This document shows positions 19,254 through 27,559 of a stretch of 64,000 nt of DNA, piece after piece. The stretch's first letter is position 1. Every line of letters starts with the position of its first letter. The stretch comes from Gammaproteobacteria bacterium (GTDB taxonomy: Bacteria > Pseudomonadota > Gammaproteobacteria > Poriferisulfidales > Poriferisulfidaceae), in contig JAPOXW010000030.1 of assembly GCA_026706895.1 (NCBI GenBank), positions 62,001-126,000 of the forward strand. Reading direction: 5' to 3'. The position numbers were made by a program, and so were the translations under genes. The notes under the pieces were generated by a model. The model did not search any database. It was not told the origin of the DNA and saw only the letters and a program-made list of their open reading frames with translations.

Positions 19254-19991
19254 ATGTTTCATAGATTTACAGCACTTTCTTCACCCCGGCGCTTCTATGC
19301 GATTGCCAGCGCTTGGCTGCCATGGCTTTCCGTGCTGACGGCGCTCGGTTTCGCCGTGGGTCTGTATTGGGGGTTGATCGTCGCGCCGCCCGACTACCAG
19401 CAAGGTGAGGCGTACCGCATCATCTATGTCCATGTCCCGTCGGCCTGGCTGTCGCTGATGGTTTACACCGTGATGGCGGGGGCTGGTCTGGTGGCCTTGG
19501 TCTGGCACGTGAAGCTGGCCGAGATTGCGGTCTACGAGTGCGCGGTGCTTGGCGCCTGGTTTACGGCGTTGGCACTCGGTACCGGCATGCTGTGGGGCAA
19601 GCCGATGTGGGGCACTTGGTGGCAGTGGGGGGATGCCCGCATGCTGTCGGAGTTGATCCTGTTGTTCCTCTACATCGGCGTGCTGGGACTGCACAACGCT
19701 TTCGCGGACTCCCGCAAGGGCGCGCGGGTGGCCGCCGTGCTTGCCTTGGCCGGAATCGTCAACATCCCGATCATCCATTACTCCGTGGAGTGGTGGAACA
19801 CCTTGCACCAAGGGGCCACGGTGACCCGCTTCGACAAGCCGGCGGCGCATTCCAGCATGCTTTGGCCGCTGTTGTTCATGGGCACGATGTTCATCCTTTA
19901 TTTCTCGACGGTCCTGCTGGCGCGTATCCGGGTGCGCATCCTGGAGCAGGAGGCGGACCGGCAGTGGGCCGAGGAGGTGCGGCGTGGCTGA
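19254..19991 (+). CDS. ccmC: Heme-handling protein CcmC
   Basis: A six-helix inner-membrane protein (245 residues) that presents heme to CcmE through a periplasmic tryptophan-rich WWD loop flanked by histidines (HVPSAW near residue 60 and HYSVEWWNTLHQG near 180). The WWD loop at about residues 119-129 reads WGTWWQWGDAR, with a glycine inserted before the Asp-Ala-Arg relative to the usual WGTWWxWDAR. The extra codon is in a run of six G (19627-19632). The rest of the protein is normal, so it is probably functional. Confidence 0.94.
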   Translation: MFHRFTALSSPRRFYAIASAWLPWLSVLTALGFAVGLYWGLIVAPPDYQQGEAYRIIYVHVPSAWLSLMVYTVMAGAGLVALVWHVKLAEIAVYECAVLGAWFTALALGTGMLWGKPMWGTWWQWGDARMLSELILLFLYIGVLGLHNAFADSRKGARVAAVLALAGIVNIPIIHYSVEWWNTLHQGATVTRFDKPAAHSSMLWPLLFMGTMFILYFSTVLLARIRVRILEQEADRQWAEEVRRG

Positions 19992-20136
19992 ATTCCTGGC
20001 AATGGGAGGCTATGCGTTCTTCGTGTGGAGCGCCTACGGACTGGTGGCGGTTGTGCTGATCGGCAACGCCGCTGTGCCGTGGTGGCGGCACCGGCGGCTC
20101 AGGGGCAAGGGCAGCGGGCAGGGGAAAGCCCACTGA
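19984..20136 (+). CDS. ccmD: Small heme-exporter subunit CcmD
   Basis: A 50-residue membrane peptide. It starts with GTG inside the end of ccmC (8-nt overlap) and has the family signature EFLAMGGYAFFVWSAYG followed by one hydrophobic helix and a basic tail. CcmD stabilises CcmABC with CcmE and is needed for release of holo-CcmE. A start at the internal ATG 20002 would remove the conserved first turn. Confidence 0.9.
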   Translation: MAEFLAMGGYAFFVWSAYGLVAVVLIGNAAVPWWRHRRLRGKGSGQGKAH

Positions 20137-20185
20137 GCGACGGCATCCGACCCCCCGGAACCACAACCTTCGTTAAAATGGCGCC

Positions 20186-20635
20186 ATGAATGCCCGCCAG
20201 AAACGCCGTCTTGGCTTGGCCGTGGCCGTTTCCGTCGGGGTTGCCGCCGGAGTGGCGCTGATGCTGTACGCCTTCCAGCAGAACCTGCTGTATTTCTACA
20301 GCCCTTCGCAGGTCGCCGCCGGCCTGGTAGAGCCACAGACGACATTCCGCCTCGGAGGCCTGGTGGCTCGGGACAGTGTGCAGCAGGAGACCGGCTCGAT
20401 GGAAGTTCGCTTTGCGCTGACCGACGGGGCGCATAGCCTGCCGGTGCACTACCGTGGCCTGCTGCCGGACCTGTTCCGCGAAGGGCAGGGCATCGTCACC
20501 TTGGGCAAGTTGAACGAAGCCGGCGTGTTCGTGGCCCAGGAGGTGTTGGCCAAGCACGATGAGAACTATATGCCGCCGGAAGTGGCAGAGGCTTTGACCG
20601 AAGCGGGGCGGGCCCCGGTCGGGATCTCCTGGTGA
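20186..20635 (+). CDS. ccmE: Heme chaperone CcmE
   Basis: A periplasm-facing heme chaperone of 149 residues anchored by one N-terminal helix (residues 9-30). The covalent heme-binding histidine is H124 in the motif LAKHDENYMP. A 49-bp gap separates it from ccmD, the widest inside the operon. The stop overlaps the GTG of ccmF. Confidence 0.96.
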   Translation: MNARQKRRLGLAVAVSVGVAAGVALMLYAFQQNLLYFYSPSQVAAGLVEPQTTFRLGGLVARDSVQQETGSMEVRFALTDGAHSLPVHYRGLLPDLFREGQGIVTLGKLNEAGVFVAQEVLAKHDENYMPPEVAEALTEAGRAPVGISW

Positions 20636-22587
20636 TTCCCGAACTCGGCCATTTCGCCCTGGTTCTGGCCTGCGTGCTGGCGGCACTGCAGGCGTTTCTG
20701 CCGGGCTTGGGAACCCAGCGGGGCAACCCGACCTGGATGCGCAGCGCCTCTTCGCTGGCGCTGGGACAGGGATTCCTGGTGTTGCTCGCCTACCTTGCGT
20801 TGACTTGGGCGTTCATCGAACACGATTTTTCCGTTCGCTACGTTGCCAACAATTCCAACACGGAGCTGCCGCTGGCCTACCGGATTTCCGGCGTTTGGGG
20901 CGGGCATGAAGGCTCCCTGCTGCTGTGGTCCCTGGTCCTGTCGGCTTGGACCGTCGCGGTGGTTGCGCTGAGCCGTCGGCTCCCCATGCTGTTCCGGGCG
21001 CGCGTGCTGGCCGTGCTGGGGTTTGTCAGTCTCGGATTCCTCGCTTTTATGCTGGCGACTTCCAATCCGTTCGACCGCCTGATTCCCCCGGCCATGCAGG
21101 GGCGCGACCTCAATCCGCTACTGCAGGATCCGGGCTTGGTGATCCATCCGCCGATGTTGTACATGGGTTATGTCGGGTTCGCGGTGGCCTTCGCATTTGC
21201 CATCGCGGCATTGTGGGGCGGCCACCTGCATGCGGCCTGGGCGCGTTGGACGCGGCCTTGGGTAACGGCCGCCTGGATGTTTCTGACTCTCGGCATCGGC
21301 CTTGGCAGTTGGTGGGCCTACCATGAGCTCGGCTGGGGCGGCTGGTGGTTCTGGGACCCGGTAGAGAACGCCTCGTTCATGCCCTGGCTGGTCGGGACCG
21401 CGTTGATCCATTCCCTGGCGGTCACCGAAAAGCGCAATACCTTCAAACGCTGGACCGTGCTGTTGGCACTGCTGGCGTTCTCCCTGAGCCTCCTCGGGAC
21501 CTTCCTGGTGCGTTCCGGAGTGCTGGTGTCGGTGCATGCGTTCGCAAACGATCCCGCCCGCGGAGTCTACATTCTGGGGTTCCTGGCGGTGGTTGTTGGA
21601 GGAGGACTGACCCTGTACGCGACACGTGCCCACCACATCGAGAGCCCGGGCCACTTCGAATTGCTTTCCCGGGAAACCCTGCTTTTGTTCAACAACGTGT
21701 TCCTGTTGATCGCCACGTTTGCCATCCTGCTTGGGACCCTGTACCCGTTGATCGTGGACGTCCTCGGGCTGCCCTCCATGTCGGTCGGCCCGCCGTACTT
21801 CAATCTCGTATTCCTGCCGTTGATGCTGCCGCTGTTGTTCCTCGCCGCGATCGGGCCGATCTCACGTTGGAAGAAGACCCGGGCCCGCGAACTGCTGCGC
21901 CGGCTTCAGGTGCCGCTGATACTGGCGCTTGCGCTAGGCGCCGCCGTCCCGTGGGCGGTTTTCGGCTCCACATCGCCCTTGGTATTGGTGGGGACCATGC
22001 TCGGGGTCTGGTGCATTTCCGGGACGCTGACGGCGTTGTGGCGGCAGTTCTCCCGCATGCGGCGCGGCACCAGCACTGGCTATAGCCTGCGGCGCTTGCC
22101 CCGACACATGATCGGCATGACCTGTGCGCATGCCGGACTTGGCGCGATCGCGCTCGGCATCGCGTTCACGACGGCGTTCTCGGTGGAGCGGGAACTGGTC
22201 ATGAACGAAGGCGACAAGGTTGCGTTCGCGGAGCATGAATTCGTGTTCCATGGCGTGCGCGAAGTGGACGGGCCGAACTACCAGGCCCAGCAGGGACGCC
22301 TTTCCGTCTACCGGGAGGGTGTGCCGGTGGCGGAATTGCGGCCGGAGAAACGTACCTATCTGGTGCAGTCATCGCCGATGACCGAGGCTGCTATCCACTC
22401 GACGGTCTGGCGCGACGTGTATGCGGCGCTCGGGGTAGCCCAGCCTGGCGGAGGCTGGGGCGTCCGGCTGTACGTCAAACCGTTTATCCAATGGTTGTGG
22501 GGCGGTGCGTTGCTGATGGCGTTCGGCGGATTGTTGGCGCTGTCGGATCGTCGTTACCGTTATCGGCGCGGGAGGGTGCGGGCATGA
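20632..22587 (+). CDS. ccmF: Cytochrome c heme-lyase subunit CcmF
   Basis: The large membrane component of the CcmFHI heme ligation complex, 651 residues with some 13-15 hydrophobic helices. The WWD motif GGWWFWDPVENASFMPWL is intact, unlike that of CcmC. Starts with GTG overlapping the ccmE stop by 4 nt and ends overlapping ccmG. Confidence 0.96.
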   Translation: MIPELGHFALVLACVLAALQAFLPGLGTQRGNPTWMRSASSLALGQGFLVLLAYLALTWAFIEHDFSVRYVANNSNTELPLAYRISGVWGGHEGSLLLWSLVLSAWTVAVVALSRRLPMLFRARVLAVLGFVSLGFLAFMLATSNPFDRLIPPAMQGRDLNPLLQDPGLVIHPPMLYMGYVGFAVAFAFAIAALWGGHLHAAWARWTRPWVTAAWMFLTLGIGLGSWWAYHELGWGGWWFWDPVENASFMPWLVGTALIHSLAVTEKRNTFKRWTVLLALLAFSLSLLGTFLVRSGVLVSVHAFANDPARGVYILGFLAVVVGGGLTLYATRAHHIESPGHFELLSRETLLLFNNVFLLIATFAILLGTLYPLIVDVLGLPSMSVGPPYFNLVFLPLMLPLLFLAAIGPISRWKKTRARELLRRLQVPLILALALGAAVPWAVFGSTSPLVLVGTMLGVWCISGTLTALWRQFSRMRRGTSTGYSLRRLPRHMIGMTCAHAGLGAIALGIAFTTAFSVERELVMNEGDKVAFAEHEFVFHGVREVDGPNYQAQQGRLSVYREGVPVAELRPEKRTYLVQSSPMTEAAIHSTVWRDVYAALGVAQPGGGWGVRLYVKPFIQWLWGGALLMAFGGLLALSDRRYRYRRGRVRA

Positions 22588-23102
22588 TGCGTGGCTGGCT
22601 GGTGGTGGTCGTGTTTGCGGGACTGGTCGTCATGCTGGCGATCGGCCTGACCCGTGACCCGTCGAGGGTTAGTTCGCCACTGGTCGGTTTGCCGGTTCCA
22701 GCCTTTCAAGCGGAACGTCTGAGCTCGGCCGAAGAGAATTTTGATTCCGCAGCACTCCGTGGTGAATGGAGTCTGCTTAATATCTGGGCCAGTTGGTGCA
22801 CCACTTGCCTGGAAGAGCACGACCTGCTGATGCGCCTGTCGCAGCAGTTGGCACTGTACGGGATCAATCATCGGGACACGCGTGATGAAGCCCAAAACTG
22901 GCTGCAGGTCTACGGTAATCCGTATCGTTCCAGCGCTTTCGACGAGCATGGCGAAGTGGGGATCGAACTGGGCGTCTACAAGGTCCCGGAGACATTCCTG
23001 CTGGACCCGGATGGCGTGATCCGCTACAAGCACATTGGCGCATTGGACGAGAAAGCCTACCGGGAAGAGATCCTGGCGCGCATCCGCGGAGAGAGGTCAT
23101 GA
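22584..23102 (+). CDS. ccmG: Thiol:disulfide interchange protein CcmG/DsbE
   Basis: A membrane-anchored thioredoxin-fold protein (172 residues) that reduces apocytochrome CXXCH cysteines before heme attachment. One N-terminal helix (residues 5-22) precedes the active site ASWCTTC near residue 70, where most CcmG proteins have WCPTC. Family features GNPY and the cis-proline region VPETFLLD are present. The start overlaps the ccmF stop (ATGATG at 22584). Confidence 0.93.
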   Translation: MMRGWLVVVVFAGLVVMLAIGLTRDPSRVSSPLVGLPVPAFQAERLSSAEENFDSAALRGEWSLLNIWASWCTTCLEEHDLLMRLSQQLALYGINHRDTRDEAQNWLQVYGNPYRSSAFDEHGEVGIELGVYKVPETFLLDPDGVIRYKHIGALDEKAYREEILARIRGERS

Positions 23103-23539
23103 AGCGGATAACGACTTGGGGGTTCTGCCTGCTCTTCATGGGTGGCGCGTGCCTGGCTGCCGACGAGGCGGGTGACGAGCGATACCAGGCGCTCTTGTAC
23201 GAATTGCGTTGTCTGGTCTGCCAGAACCAGTCGCTGGCCGACTCCGATGCGGAACTGGCGGGCGACCTGCGCAAGCGCGTCCGGGACCTGATCGACCAGG
23301 ACATGAGTGATAAGCAGATCATTGAACATCTGCAGGCGCGCTATGGTGACTTTATCCTGTACCGCCCCCCGTTTGCCTGGCGCACGGTCGCCCTGTGGAC
23401 GGGCCCGTTCGTGCTGCTGGCCCTTACTGCCTGGCTGTTGCTGCGGCGCATCCGTCGCAGGCATGCGCGGGCATCCGGCGGTTTGTCGGATGTAGAGCGT
23501 GAACGGCTCGCGAAAGTCCTGAAGCGGGGTGATGACTGA
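23099..23539 (+). CDS. ccmH: Cytochrome c maturation protein CcmH (CycL)
   Basis: A 146-residue protein with a signal peptide (residues 1-20), the redox motif LRCLVCQNQS near residues 36-45, a three-helix bundle, and one C-terminal membrane helix (about 98-118). It takes part in the thiol reduction pathway of heme ligation. The gene overlaps ccmG by 4 nt and touches ccmI by 1 nt. Confidence 0.95.
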   Translation: MKRITTWGFCLLFMGGACLAADEAGDERYQALLYELRCLVCQNQSLADSDAELAGDLRKRVRDLIDQDMSDKQIIEHLQARYGDFILYRPPFAWRTVALWTGPFVLLALTAWLLLRRIRRRHARASGGLSDVERERLAKVLKRGDD

Positions 23540-24726
23540 TGTGGGGATTTTTCGCAGGCTGCCTTGCGCTGCTGGCGCTGGCGTTGATCTTCGTGCTCTA
23601 TCCCTGGTGGGCGAAGCGGCGGCCGCGCTCCGAGTCCATGCGCGACATCCTGACTCACGCCTACAACCTCCGCCGGGACGAGTTGCAGCAGGACGTCGAG
23701 ATCGGCTGGCTTTCGCCGGAGTTGTTCGGCGAGGCCGAGGCGGAACTGGACCGCAGCCTCCTCGAAGATGTAGAAGAAGTCGGCGAGGGTGCCGCCGAAC
23801 CCGCGAGACAGGGAGGGCGAACCGCGGTCTGGCTTGCGCTCGGCGTGGTGGTCGTCAGCGTTGGTCTCATGTTGGCGTCCAGCGAACTGACGCGTTTCGC
23901 GGTATTCGGTGGCGCGCCGGACGAGACTCAACAGATAGAGACACTGCATGAACGCCTGCTTCGGCAGGTCGACGAGAACCCTCAGGAAGCGAATGCCTGG
24001 GCGGAACTTGGAGATTTTTACCGGGAGCAGGGGCAAGGGCCGGAGGCAGTGAGCGCATGGATGCATGCCAATGCCTTGCTGGAGTATTCGGATTCCTCGG
24101 CACTGGTGGCGCTGGCGGACGCGATGGCGATGGCGGGCGGAGACTGGTTCTCGGACGAGGCCATGGAATACCTGTCGCGGGCGTTGGACCTGGATCCGGC
24201 TCACCAGAAAGCCCTGTGGCTGTTCGGCTGGGCATCCTGGCAGAGAGGGAATGCGGAAGCGGCAGTTCAGTCCTGGGAACGGCTGCTCATGGTCCTGCCG
24301 ACGGAAGAGGAGGGCGTCCGCGCGATGGTTGAGAATTGGCTGGACGAGGCTAGGCGTGAAGCCGGCGAACCCGAGATCGGCCCCTCCCTGCAGGTGGAAG
24401 TGGCGCTGGACCCGGCATTTGTGGAAGCCTACAACCCGGACGCGACCCTGTTCGTATACGCGCGCCGCATTGACGGGCCACCCATGCCGCTCGCGATCTG
24501 GCGCGGCACGGCCAGTGAGTTCCCGGTACGGGTGGTGCTGGACGACACCTTGGCAATGATGCCGGAGATGAACTTGTCCAAGGCTCGCGAAGTCATGGTG
24601 GTGGCACGCATCAGCGAAAGCGGACAGGCAGAGCGGCAAAGCGGCGACCTGATCGGGGAAGTCGGGCCGGTGGCTGTCATCCCCAACGCGACGGCCCAAG
24701 TGACGATCGACCAGCGCATCCCGTGA
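23539..24726 (+). CDS. ccmI: Cytochrome c maturation protein CcmI (CycH), TPR protein
   Basis: A 395-residue apocytochrome chaperone: two membrane segments (residues 3-22 and about 97-113) surround a cytoplasmic loop, followed by periplasmic TPR repeats (about 135-270: NAWAELGDFYREQGQ, ALWLFGWASWQRGN) and the C-terminal CcmI beta domain (FVYARRIDGPPMPLAIWRG). It is last in the ccm series. Start ATG overlaps the ccmH stop by one base; the stop overlaps lolC (GTGA), so the lipoprotein transporter may be cotranscribed with ccm. Confidence 0.92.
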   Translation: MWGFFAGCLALLALALIFVLYPWWAKRRPRSESMRDILTHAYNLRRDELQQDVEIGWLSPELFGEAEAELDRSLLEDVEEVGEGAAEPARQGGRTAVWLALGVVVVSVGLMLASSELTRFAVFGGAPDETQQIETLHERLLRQVDENPQEANAWAELGDFYREQGQGPEAVSAWMHANALLEYSDSSALVALADAMAMAGGDWFSDEAMEYLSRALDLDPAHQKALWLFGWASWQRGNAEAAVQSWERLLMVLPTEEEGVRAMVENWLDEARREAGEPEIGPSLQVEVALDPAFVEAYNPDATLFVYARRIDGPPMPLAIWRGTASEFPVRVVLDDTLAMMPEMNLSKAREVMVVARISESGQAERQSGDLIGEVGPVAVIPNATAQVTIDQRIP

Positions 24727-25973
24727 ATCTCCCAGTCCCTCTGTACATTGGCCTGCGTTACCTTCGGGCACGCCACCGGCATCGTTTCATCTCTTTCATC
24801 TCGCTGGTTTCAACGCTGGGCATCGCGCTGGGATTGACCGCGGTGATCGCCGTGATGTCGGTCATGAACGGATTCCATACCGAGATCCGGGATCGACTGC
24901 TGGGCATGGTGTCCCACATCAGCATCAGCGAGCCGGACCGGAAGTTGCAGGACTGGCGCGGGCTGGCGGAGCAATTGACGCAATACCCGGAGGTGGTCGC
25001 GAGCGCACCGTTCATCGAAGGCCAGGGGATGCTGCTTTATCGGGACCGTGTCAGCGGGGTCGGACTGCGAGGCATGCTGCCGACGCTGGAATCGGAAGCT
25101 TCCCGAATTGCACAGCATATGACCCGAGGCACTCTGGATCGGCTGGAGCCGGGCGCATATCGGATCGTGCTGGGCGATGAACTGGCCCGGCATTTGAATG
25201 TCCGGGTGGGCGATCAGGTGACCCTGATCGTGCCGCGGGCAGCCAGTACTATCGCCGGGCTTCTCCCCAAATTCCGCCGTTTCGAGGTGGTCGGGATCTT
25301 TGATCTCGACATGCGGAGCTACGACCGGCACCTGGCCTTGGTGCATCTGGAGGATGCCCGGCAAGCGTTAGCGCTGGGCGAGGGGGAAGTCGGCGGCCTG
25401 AAAGTCCGTCTCCAGGACCTGTTCAAGGCACCGTGGCTGGCTGACCGGTTCCGCGAAGAGTTGGACGGACGTTACTGGGTGCTGGATTGGTCGGATCTGG
25501 ACAACGGCTTTTTCAAGGCGATCCAGATGGAAAAAACCATGCTGTTCCTCCTTCTGATGCTGATCGTGCTGGTGGCGGCGTTTAACATCATTTCTGCGCT
25601 ATTGATGACGGTGCTGGAAAAACGTGCCGATATCGCCGTACTGCGTACCTTGGGCATGACCCAGCGCGGGACGCTCCAGGTTTTCCTGCTGCAAGGCTTG
25701 ACGATCGGCCTTGGGGGCACGGCGCTGGGAGTCGGCGGCGGCGTGGCCTTATCCTACAATCTTCAGGTGGTCGTTGGAATGATAGAAAAAGCCTTTAGTT
25801 TCAAAATCTTTTCGCCGGAAGTTTATTACATCAGTGAGATTCCATCGCAATTGCTCTGGGGCGACGTGGCGATTGCGGCGGTAGCCTCGATTCTCCTGTC
25901 TGTGATCGCTGCCGTCTACCCGGCGCGTAAGGCGTTGCAGGTCATGCCGGCCGAGGTGTTGCGCTATGAGTGA
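24723..25973 (+). CDS. lolC: Lipoprotein-releasing system permease LolC/LolE
   Basis: A 416-residue permease with four helices (around 22-45, 270-295, 320-345 and 380-400) and a large periplasmic domain between the first two, as in LolC/LolE. With LolD it extracts lipoproteins from the inner membrane and gives them to LolA. Only one permease gene lies here, next to lolD, so this may be a LolD-LolF-like arrangement or the second permease may be elsewhere. GTG start overlaps ccmI. Confidence 0.93.
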   Translation: MNLPVPLYIGLRYLRARHRHRFISFISLVSTLGIALGLTAVIAVMSVMNGFHTEIRDRLLGMVSHISISEPDRKLQDWRGLAEQLTQYPEVVASAPFIEGQGMLLYRDRVSGVGLRGMLPTLESEASRIAQHMTRGTLDRLEPGAYRIVLGDELARHLNVRVGDQVTLIVPRAASTIAGLLPKFRRFEVVGIFDLDMRSYDRHLALVHLEDARQALALGEGEVGGLKVRLQDLFKAPWLADRFREELDGRYWVLDWSDLDNGFFKAIQMEKTMLFLLLMLIVLVAAFNIISALLMTVLEKRADIAVLRTLGMTQRGTLQVFLLQGLTIGLGGTALGVGGGVALSYNLQVVVGMIEKAFSFKIFSPEVYYISEIPSQLLWGDVAIAAVASILLSVIAAVYPARKALQVMPAEVLRYE

Positions 25974-26670
25974 TTCCGAACTGCGTTGGAGCGATTCCGT
26001 GCTGCGTTGCTCCGGACTGGCCAAGTCGTTCGGCTCTGGAGAGGTGCAAGTCGATGTCCTGCGTGATTTGGAATTGGAGGTCGCTCGGGGCGAGAGTGTG
26101 GCGATTGTTGGCGCTTCCGGATGTGGCAAAAGCACTTTGCTGCACCTGCTCGCGGGCCTAGACCGGCCTGACGCTGGCGTCGTCGAGGTTGGCGGCCGTC
26201 GAATCGATACGCTGGCTGACTCGGAACAGGCGCGATTGCGCAACCGTAGCCTAGGCTTCGTCTATCAGATGCATCATCTTCTGCCGGAATTTTCGGCATT
26301 GGAGAATGTCACCATGCCGCCGTTGATCGGGGGAATGTCGGTCGAACAGGCCTGCGAGAAAGCCACGGAACTCCTGAAACGGGTGGATATGAGTGATCGC
26401 CTGCAGCATCGCCCGGGGGAGTTGTCGGGAGGGGAAAGGCAACGGGTGGCGGTATGCCGCGCGCTGGTCATGGATCCGGATGTTGTTCTGGCCGACGAGC
26501 CGACCGGGAATCTCGACCCTCATACGGCACACGAGGTGTTCGACCTGATGAAGCAGTTGAATGCCGAACGCGGAATTGCACTGGTGCTGGTGACGCATGA
26601 CGAAACCTTAGCGAAAACCATGCAGATGGGCTATCGCTTATCGGAAGGGCAGGTTGTCAGGGAATGGTGA
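25966..26670 (+). CDS. lolD: Lipoprotein-releasing system ATPase LolD
   Basis: A 234-residue ABC ATPase with Walker A GASGCGKST (about residues 48-56), the LolD-typical LGFVYQMHHLLPEFSALENV, signature LSGGERQRV and Walker B VVLADEPTGNLD. It overlaps lolC by 8 nt. The gene ends the ccm-lol run; downstream is an AT-rich gap and a toxin-antitoxin island. Confidence 0.96.
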   Translation: MSDSELRWSDSVLRCSGLAKSFGSGEVQVDVLRDLELEVARGESVAIVGASGCGKSTLLHLLAGLDRPDAGVVEVGGRRIDTLADSEQARLRNRSLGFVYQMHHLLPEFSALENVTMPPLIGGMSVEQACEKATELLKRVDMSDRLQHRPGELSGGERQRVAVCRALVMDPDVVLADEPTGNLDPHTAHEVFDLMKQLNAERGIALVLVTHDETLAKTMQMGYRLSEGQVVREW

Positions 26671-26783
26671 AAGTTACTTCTGTGTATATAAGGGGACAGC
26701 TTTCCAAATATTTTTTAAATCAAAATCCTGCTTTCTAATTATGTGCACAGGTTTCGCTGCATTTGCCGCCCGCGTCTAACATT
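26671..26783. other. AT-rich convergent intergenic segment
   Basis: 113 bp between lolD and the PIN toxin, much richer in A and T than its surroundings. It includes AAGGGGACAG at about 26690, a string often seen at the ends of REP-associated or other transposase remnants. No gene or clear terminator is visible. Likely an insertion boundary. Confidence 0.4.
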
Positions 26784-27215
26784 TTAGTTATTTAACAATT
26801 TCCCCGATTTTTTTGCGAGCGATGCGGGGGACAGGATCGGGACAGGGAATGTTTCTACCAAGATGAGTAAATCCTTGTCACCAGTAACTAGTGCGTCAGC
26901 TTTGGCACTTTGCGCTAGAACTAGGAATGGGCGATCTAAAGGGTCGCGGCACTCGGGGATATCGACCGGGTGTGACACTGTGATGATTTCGCACCAAGGG
27001 AGATAATCTCCTAGCAGCTCCTCTATTTCAGTATCGGTCAAATGAAATTTTGGATAGGACAGCACTTTGATCAATTCTGCCGTGGTGTCGCGACTTGCCA
27101 AGGGGCGGATAGTGCCAGATTGCCATGCCTCTCGGAGCCATGCTAGGGATCCTGTGCGAAACAATAGGGCTGAGAGCAGCACATTGGTGTCAAGGACAAG
27201 GCGCAATGGATCCAT
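26784..27215 (-). CDS. PIN-domain toxin of a type II toxin-antitoxin pair (COG1569-like)
   Basis: A 143-residue PIN-domain protein. The first acidic residue is D9 in LVLDTNVLLSALL, with the conserved ECRDPLDRPFLVLA and VTGDKDLL segments further on, as in the toxin family COG1569. It would act as an endoribonuclease. ATG 27215 overlaps the antitoxin stop by one base (TGATG). Composition is more AT-rich than the surrounding operons, in keeping with lateral acquisition. Confidence 0.88.
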   Translation of the reverse strand: MDPLRLVLDTNVLLSALLFRTGSLAWLREAWQSGTIRPLASRDTTAELIKVLSYPKFHLTDTEIEELLGDYLPWCEIITVSHPVDIPECRDPLDRPFLVLAQSAKADALVTGDKDLLILVETFPVPILSPASLAKKSGKLLNN

Positions 27216-27448
27216 CAAGTGTGCTCGGACCTAGACCGGGCCCAGGACACGGCGTCAGTCACATCTTTTTCAGTAATGCCTAAGTCGGCCAGTTTAGAGC
27301 GTACTACATCGGCACGGTTGAGGCGTACAGGGGCCAAAACGATACGCCCATTGTCGTCAGTAACATTGAAGTATTCCGTTCCCGGATAGGCCGATAGTAT
27401 GGCTTTGGGAATGGTCAACTGATTTTTCGCCGTCAATTTTGCAAGCAT
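27215..27448 (-). CDS. AbrB/MazE-like antitoxin
   Basis: A 77-residue protein with an N-terminal SpoVT/AbrB swapped-hairpin DNA-binding domain (AKLTAKNQLTIPKAIL, then YFNVTDDNGRIVLAPV) and a C-terminal helix likely to bind the toxin. It precedes and touches the PIN gene. I use ATG 27448; an in-frame GTG at 27457 would add three residues. A clear promoter and a palindrome lie upstream. Confidence 0.85.
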   Translation of the reverse strand: MLAKLTAKNQLTIPKAILSAYPGTEYFNVTDDNGRIVLAPVRLNRADVVRSKLADLGITEKDVTDAVSWARSRSEHT

Positions 27449-27479
27449 GAGAAGCACCGAAGTAAGGAAACAAGGAAAT

Positions 27480-27507
27480 ATTTTATTCTAGAATAGCTTT
27501 CAGTCAA
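27480..27507 (-). promoter_or_regulatory. Promoter with embedded palindrome for the AbrB/PIN module
   Basis: On the minus strand TTGACT (27507-27502), a 16-bp spacer and TAAAAT (27485-27480) form a good sigma70 promoter. A perfect 12-bp palindrome, TATTCTAGAATA (27484-27495), fills the spacer edge and the -10, a likely operator for autorepression by the antitoxin. Confidence 0.75.
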
Positions 27508-27559
27508 TAGGTCCTCCTCTTTGGCTAGATAGAAACAGACCTGTGCTCCAGCTTGACAT

